Shown: positions 59,191 to 64,000 of the stretch, one piece after another
How positions within the stretch are numbered: the first letter of the stretch is position 1
Layout of the letters: every line of letters begins with the position of its first letter
From: DASQUK01 sp035697145
Lineage (GTDB): Bacteria; Actinomycetota; Acidimicrobiia; Acidimicrobiales; VFJN01
DNA length: 64,000 nucleotides
NCBI GenBank assembly: GCA_035697145.1
Contig: DASSDL010000080.1
Location: forward strand, 35,497 to 99,496
Direction: 5' to 3'
The notes under the pieces: generated by a model
Told to the model about the DNA's origin: nothing
Seen by the model: only the letters and a program-made list of their open reading frames with translations
Database searches by the model: none
Program-made: the position numbers and the translations under genes

Positions 59191-62100
59191 GTGTCCGTGC
59201 GTCGAGCTTGCCACACCCGATCGACGATCACGTCGGCCACCACCAGCAGGATCGCCAGCCATCCGAACGGGTGCACACGGTCCATCTCGATGGGCCACTC
59301 GAAACCGGGCGCCGGCGCGTGGCGCACCTGGATGTAGAGGACGTAGAGGCCGGCAACCCCCAGGGCGAGCGGGCTCGCGAGCAGCAGCCAGCGGCGGAAC
59401 GTCTCGTGACGCGCCCCCAGGCCGGCCGCCCCGCCCACGACCAGACCCACCGCCGGGCCCGCGACGACGAACCCCAAGAGGCCGACGCCCAGCCCGGTCA
59501 GCACCGCCGTGCGCATGGTCGGGAGGGCGCCTTCGTAGCGGAACGCGAGCACCTTCGAGTAGGGCTCGGCCAGGGCCGACGGGGCGATGATCGCGGAGCG
59601 GGGCCGACGGATGGTCAGCAGCAGGCACACCGCTGCGGCCAGCGCCGACACTGCGATGGCGAGGTCGACGCGTCGTTGGGGGGCGAACCGCACGTCGACG
59701 ACGAACGACTCGGCGTCGGGTACGACCTGCCAGCCGTTGGCAAACCCGTCGACCAGCTCGGGGTCGTCGATCCCCTCACCGTCGATGCTGGCGGACCAGC
59801 CATCGTTGAAGCTCTGTCCCAGCACCAGCCAGAACGGCTCACCGGGAGTCGCCCCGGAGACCTCGACCTCCACCTGGTCCTGCCCGTCGTGCACGACGGT
59901 CACGCGCGGGGTGGCGGCGCCCTCGTCATCCGGGCGGGCGACGCTGGCCTCGGCCACCAGTGGCCCGGTCACCGGAGACGCCGCCCCGCCGGCCGCCGAT
60001 CGCAGAACCAGTTGGTCGAGGTCAATCGCCAGGAAGTCCCCGGCGGTCGCCCGGACATCGTGGTCGCCGCCGTCGAGCTCGACGGGCCCGGCGCTGTTGC
60101 CACAGGTCGCGATGGCGAGAGGCTGACGAGCGAGGGCGGTGTCCATGCTCCCGGTGACGCGCACTGCGACGGGCTCCCCGTCGACGCTGAGCAGGTCGTC
60201 CCGGCACCCGCTGTCGAACGTGGCCGGGCGGTCGGGGACGGTCGGTCCCGGCAAGCCGATCTCAGCCAGCGCCGCGGGTTGGTCGACCGCACGGTTGCTC
60301 GCCCAGTCGTTGGTGGTCACGGCCCTCATCCCGGTGAATCCCACGCGGAACGTCGACCCCGTCGCGGGCTCGGGCAGCGGCACGTCGACGGTGGCGGTGG
60401 CGCCCTGCTCGTCCTGGCTCTCGATGGCGGGCAGCGGGAACCGCCCCAGCGATCGCCCGTCCACCGACAGCTCGATCTCCGTGGGAACCGAGTGGAACCG
60501 GTCGGCGACGACCGTCAGCGGGAGGTGATCGGTGGTCTGCGCCTCGGGGAGGTTGACCTCGATCCACTGACGGTTCGGCTCGCGCCGGGCCGTGGTCCAG
60601 GCCGTGGCCGGATCGCCGTCGAAGGCGGCGCTGGCGACCTCGAGGCTGCCGACGAGGCTGGTGCTGGCACGGGCCCAGGCCACCGACGCGTCGTGCGGTC
60701 GCCTCAGCAGGCCGTCGATCGCAGCGGCGTCGGCCCGGGGCGAGAGCCGGGCGTCGCCGCTGAGCGCGAAGCTGCGGGCGGACGGCAGGGTGAACCTCCG
60801 CTGGATGGCGCGTTCCTCGTCGAGGCGGGTGGTGTCGGTGGGGTCTTGGCGCAGGCGGTTGAGGCTGATCGCCAGCGGGTGGTCCATCGAATCGGCCCCC
60901 GCCGCGCCGAGCAGGTCGTTGGGCAGGCGGATGATCTCGTCGAGCTGCGCGGCGTCGTCGCCGATCGCCACCTCGGCAAAGCCCACGCTGGAGAAGCCCC
61001 CGTAGCGGGGGACATTGTCGCCGGCGGTGTCGGACAGGATCTCGAGCGACAACTGCTCGAACGTGCGCCGGGTGAAGCTCACCACCTGGCCAGGCTCCCC
61101 GCGGGACTGGTCGGTGAGGTCGACGTCGATCGCATCGCCGTCGTCGAACCGCAGTCGTACCGATTCGATGAACCGGTTGCGTGGGTCTCTCATGGCCTGG
61201 AGCAGCGTGATGTGGTCGGTGGTCGCCGGGCTGGTCAGCGTCAGCTCGAGGCGCTCGCCGCGGGCGTCGGAGAACGCCGCTGTCCGCCACGCGGTGTCGG
61301 GGTCGCCGTCGACGGCGTAAGCGGCCCGTTCCTCGGGCGTGAACGTGATGCGGTTGCCGTAGCTGGTGGCCCTCGCCTCGATTCCGCCCTCATAGACAGC
61401 CACGGTCTGCGTGTCGTTGGTGGCGTCGGGGAACACCGGCAGGCGGTTGTCACTCATGTCGGTGACGAGCGGCTCCTCGTTGGCGGCCTCGGTGTACCCC
61501 TGGGTGTGGCGGATGGTGGTCCAGCGCTCGCCCCGCTTGCGGTTGGAGTCGGTGAGTAGCAGGGCGGCGCCCTCGTCGAGAGCGGCGGCGATCTCGTCCT
61601 CGTCAAGGCTGGCGCTGTAGCGGATGAGCTCGGTGCCGTCGATGAGCGCGGCACCGGCCGCATCGACCAGTCCCGCCCCGTCGCCGGCCACGAGAAGGGC
61701 GTTTCCGGGCCCGTGGACCGACACGATGGGCACCGGGTCGATGACGGGGAACGCACCCAACTCGGGGGGATCGGGCAGCCGAGGATCGGTCAGGATGGCC
61801 AGCTCGTCGTCGAGCTGCACCTCGGGGATGGTGATGTTGGACTCGTGGGGCCCGAACTGGTCCGGCTCGCCCAGGCCAGGCGCCGACGTCATCAGGTCCC
61901 AGAAGTTGCGCGGCCGGGGCGTGTTGTACCGCTCGTACTGGAGGTCGCTCTGCACCAGTACCTCGCCCGCCCGCAGCAACCGGGCGATGGGTGCGACGCT
62001 ATCGGGGTCGGCGGTGCGCTCCTGGAACCGCAGATCGAAGGCGTTGAGCAGGTTGGCGGACGCCGGCGTTCCGTGAGGTATGAGCTCGCGCTGCGCCGAG

Positions 62101-63542
62101 GGGCGGTCGACCAGCCCGGGCAGGATGGGGTCCACGGTGTTGCCCCAGCGGTAGCTCGCGAAGTCGCTGCCGGGCACGACCAGCACCCGCGTGTCGCGGC
62201 CCCCGGCCTCGAGGTGGTCGGCTGCATCCTGCCAGTAGTCGGGGATGTCCTGGCGGCGCAGGTTCTGGGGGACGAACTCGCCCAGCCACAGCGGCGGCAG
62301 GGCCAGGACCGCCGCCGCGGCGCCGCCGATCAGGACCCGCCGGTTCCACCGGGGCCAGCGGCGCACGACGCTTGTCACGCCGGCGCCGAGCAGCACCGCC
62401 AGCCCCAGCGCGACCAGGGGCACGGCCCGGGGCAGGCTGCGCATCGACAACCCGATGTCCGTCTGCAGGAACCACTTGACCGCCCGCTGCCAGGGCCACA
62501 GTGGCCCGTCCTCCCACGGAAAGGCGCCGGTCGCGACGGCCACGCCGGTGGCGGCCAACACCACGAAGTACGCCCGGTGGCGCCACCGGGCCACCACGGC
62601 GCCAGCGAGCCCAGCGATGGGCAGCACGTAGGTCAGCGCGAGGAGGCCCGGCGACTGGGTGTAGGGAACGCTGGGCTCGATCCAGGGCCCCAGACGGTCG
62701 CCGCCATAGAAGAACCAGTAGCCGAGGCTGCGCAGCACCTCGTGGCTCACCGAGACCAGCGAGACGGTACGAGCGGTTTCCGTGTACCGCAGGATCTCGA
62801 TCCCGTTGGTCGCCTGCACGGTGAGCCCGGCGATCCACCATGCGGACACCGGGATGGTCAGGACCCCGAGCCGCAGGACCGCGGTGGCCGCCCGGCGCAG
62901 CGTCACCTCCTTCGCGACCCACACCGCATGGACGAGCCACAGGGCCGGCGCCAGGCCCACCAGCAGCAGCGCCGTGGCGTTGACGCTGCCGCAGGTGGCA
63001 ACCGTGAGCGCGAACAGCGCCGGGTACCGCCAGCCCTTGGTGCGCACGCTGCGGATGGTGAACGCCACCAGCCACGGCAACCCGGCGAACGGCAGCAGGA
63101 TGATCGACAGGCGGGCCACCAGGGTGAGCAGATAGGGCGACAGGGCGTACACGAACGTGGCGACGACCACCCCCGGCCCCCGCCAGCCCAGCGTTCGCAG
63201 CAGGTAGGCGACGCCGGCGCCAGCCGCGAAGACGATCGTCCCCCACCACAGGCGTTGCGCCACCCAGTCGGGGATCCCGACGGCGTCCGTGAGCCAGTAG
63301 AAGGGTCCTATCGGCCACAGGTAGCCGATGGTCTGGTGGGTGACCGTGCCCGTCCCGACCGATGGGTCCCACATCGACCATGCCCGGCCCAGCAGACGGG
63401 CGGGATCGAGGTACAGGTAGGTCTTGGTGTCGGCGCTCACCCAGCCCGGCTGGGTCAGGAGCAGGGGCACGTAGGCGACCGCGGCCAGCGCGAGGTGCAG
63501 GCGGACCGAGGCTCGGGCGAGCCTCGGCAACGGGTTCCTCAT
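59187..63542 (-). CDS. AftD-like alpha-(1->3)-arabinofuranosyltransferase
   Basis: A 1451-residue GT-C membrane glycosyltransferase with the DUF3367 architecture of mycobacterial AftD. Residues about 1-430 hold around ten transmembrane helices; an acidic loop follows the first helix (VSADTKTYLYLDP). The large extracytoplasmic part contains two discoidin/F5-8C-like sugar-binding modules, at about 690-830 (AVDGDPDTAWRTAAF) and 960-1080 (AFDGDPATAWTTA), and a late SFNDGWSASIDG segment. Helices return at about 1310-1440. AftD adds arabinose from a decaprenyl-phosphate donor to arabinogalactan or lipoarabinomannan. It overlaps genes on both sides by four bases. Confidence 0.9.
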   Translation of the reverse strand: MRNPLPRLARASVRLHLALAAVAYVPLLLTQPGWVSADTKTYLYLDPARLLGRAWSMWDPSVGTGTVTHQTIGYLWPIGPFYWLTDAVGIPDWVAQRLWWGTIVFAAGAGVAYLLRTLGWRGPGVVVATFVYALSPYLLTLVARLSIILLPFAGLPWLVAFTIRSVRTKGWRYPALFALTVATCGSVNATALLLVGLAPALWLVHAVWVAKEVTLRRAATAVLRLGVLTIPVSAWWIAGLTVQATNGIEILRYTETARTVSLVSVSHEVLRSLGYWFFYGGDRLGPWIEPSVPYTQSPGLLALTYVLPIAGLAGAVVARWRHRAYFVVLAATGVAVATGAFPWEDGPLWPWQRAVKWFLQTDIGLSMRSLPRAVPLVALGLAVLLGAGVTSVVRRWPRWNRRVLIGGAAAAVLALPPLWLGEFVPQNLRRQDIPDYWQDAADHLEAGGRDTRVLVVPGSDFASYRWGNTVDPILPGLVDRPSAQRELIPHGTPASANLLNAFDLRFQERTADPDSVAPIARLLRAGEVLVQSDLQYERYNTPRPRNFWDLMTSAPGLGEPDQFGPHESNITIPEVQLDDELAILTDPRLPDPPELGAFPVIDPVPIVSVHGPGNALLVAGDGAGLVDAAGAALIDGTELIRYSASLDEDEIAAALDEGAALLLTDSNRKRGERWTTIRHTQGYTEAANEEPLVTDMSDNRLPVFPDATNDTQTVAVYEGGIEARATSYGNRITFTPEERAAYAVDGDPDTAWRTAAFSDARGERLELTLTSPATTDHITLLQAMRDPRNRFIESVRLRFDDGDAIDVDLTDQSRGEPGQVVSFTRRTFEQLSLEILSDTAGDNVPRYGGFSSVGFAEVAIGDDAAQLDEIIRLPNDLLGAAGADSMDHPLAISLNRLRQDPTDTTRLDEERAIQRRFTLPSARSFALSGDARLSPRADAAAIDGLLRRPHDASVAWARASTSLVGSLEVASAAFDGDPATAWTTARREPNRQWIEVNLPEAQTTDHLPLTVVADRFHSVPTEIELSVDGRSLGRFPLPAIESQDEQGATATVDVPLPEPATGSTFRVGFTGMRAVTTNDWASNRAVDQPAALAEIGLPGPTVPDRPATFDSGCRDDLLSVDGEPVAVRVTGSMDTALARQPLAIATCGNSAGPVELDGGDHDVRATAGDFLAIDLDQLVLRSAAGGAASPVTGPLVAEASVARPDDEGAATPRVTVVHDGQDQVEVEVSGATPGEPFWLVLGQSFNDGWSASIDGEGIDDPELVDGFANGWQVVPDAESFVVDVRFAPQRRVDLAIAVSALAAAVCLLLTIRRPRSAIIAPSALAEPYSKVLAFRYEGALPTMRTAVLTGLGVGLLGFVVAGPAVGLVVGGAAGLGARHETFRRWLLLASPLALGVAGLYVLYIQVRHAPAPGFEWPIEMDRVHPFGWLAILLVVADVIVDRVWQARRTDT

Positions 63543-64000
63543 CGGGGCGAACGGCGGGTCGTCACCTCGTCGGCCACGACCCGCATGAGCGCGGTCGCGG
63601 CGGCGGTCCAGCTGAGCTGTGCGGCACGCTCCAGCGCTCCCCGGCTGAGGCGCGCTCGCAGCCCGTCATCACCGAGCACGCGCGCCATGGCGGCCCCCAA
63701 CGCGTCGGGGTCGCCGGGCGCGAGCACACCGCTGACGCCGTCGATCACCGCGTCCTCGTGGCCGCCGATGCGGGACGCGACTGCGGGTGTGCCGCAGGCG
63801 GCCGCCTCGGTGAGCGACAGGCCCCAGCCCTCCCGGGCCGAGGCCGACGCGATGATCCACGCCCGCCGGTACAGGTCGATCTTGTCGGCCTCGCTGATCG
63901 AGCCCCGCAGCGTGACCCAGCCGCCGGCGTCGAGCTCGTCGATGACCGACTCGATCAGCGGGCGCTCGAAGCCCTCGCCGACGATCTCGAGCCTGAGGGG
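63539..64000 (-). CDS. GT4-family glycosyltransferase, C-terminal part (cut by window edge)
   Basis: The last 153 residues of a GT-B glycosyltransferase, open at the window end. LRLEIVGEGFERP, WVTLRGSISEADKIDLYRRA and the donor-site motif SAREGWGLSLTEAAACGTPA followed by VASRIGGHEDAV are typical of GT4. ATGA overlap with the AftD-like gene places it in the same envelope-glycan operon. The acceptor is unknown. Confidence 0.9.
   Translation of the reverse strand, partial: PLRLEIVGEGFERPLIESVIDELDAGGWVTLRGSISEADKIDLYRRAWIIASASAREGWGLSLTEAAACGTPAVASRIGGHEDAVIDGVSGVLAPGDPDALGAAMARVLGDDGLRARLSRGALERAAQLSWTAAATALMRVVADEVTTRRSPR

Noticed and set aside
59208..61559. 783-codon plus-strand frame opposite the AftD-like gene
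   Set aside because: Composition of a G+C-driven shadow (R/G/V/H-rich repeats) and no start context; AftD features are clear on the other strand.

Overview
The window is high-G+C (roughly 70%) actinobacterial chromosome. Gene content suggests a deep-branching, Acidimicrobiia-like actinomycete: an Rv2578c-type radical SAM protein, an AftD-like arabinofuranosyltransferase, an LCP protein, an F420/FMN luciferase-fold oxidoreductase, a 13E12/DUF222 HNH protein with a mycobacterial-type LexA box, and many GTG starts. The taxonomic placement is inference. There are no rRNA or tRNA genes, no CRISPR array, and no transposase or integrase. Genes are tightly packed, with many ATGA, GTGA or TGATG stop/start overlaps.

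Layout. 1-3.7 kb: a two-component system (partial regulator plus histidine kinase) divergent from an MMPL exporter, then DUF1918. 3.9-10 kb: a MarR-GNAT fusion, DUF899, an AlkZ-like winged-helix protein, a SCO6745-family protein, and an MDR dehydrogenase/luciferase-like oxidoreductase pair. 10.1-15.5 kb: a SNF2 helicase followed by a 31-codon overlapping frame and a small protein, then a DUF35 OB-fold/thiolase pair. 15.5-19.8 kb: an Rv2578c radical SAM protein interrupted by a 162-residue mini-intein, an ArsR-MFS cassette bounded by exact 20-bp direct repeats, and a TetR gene. 19.9-22.4 kb: a four-gene overlapping operon divergent from TetR, with two operator-like repeats. 22.4-38.4 kb: a nucleoside salvage and catabolism region containing deoC, an ALDH plus a truncated ALDH partner, adenosine deaminase, thymidine phosphorylase, cytidine deaminase, a BMP-type nucleoside ABC importer, a PGM2-like sugar-phosphate mutase and uracil phosphoribosyltransferase; an SOS-box HNH gene sits inside it. 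38.5-43.3 kb: a PfkB kinase, two aldo-keto reductases, a MarR regulator, MenB and a flavodoxin. 43.3-48 kb: a homogentisate branch (hmgA, an unknown gene, fahA) and a GlcD-like oxidase. 48-52 kb: LCP, then cobT, cobS and cobU. 52-58 kb: GGCT, CHAD, a ParA-like ATPase, MsrB, a J-domain protein, an M18 aminopeptidase and a GT2. 58-64 kb: a low-G+C DUF1801 gene, a HAD nucleotidase, an AftD homologue and a partial GT4.

How it works together. The importer would bring nucleosides in. Deaminases and phosphorylase would release bases and pentose-1-phosphates, the mutase would give pentose-5-phosphates, and DeoC plus ALDH would take deoxyribose-5-phosphate to glyceraldehyde-3-phosphate and acetate. 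Upp would recover uracil. The homogentisate genes degrade tyrosine or phenylalanine. The AftD, GT and LCP genes point to a glycopolymer envelope.

Most notable signals: a CHAD protein translationally coupled to a ParA-like ATPase (possibly a polyphosphate-granule positioning system); the direct-repeat-flanked ArsR-MFS cassette; the intein inside a Fe-S cluster motif; a LexA box sitting exactly in the promoter spacer of the HNH gene; and a recurring -10 hexamer six (once seven) bases before start codons, mostly of regulator genes, implying leaderless mRNAs.
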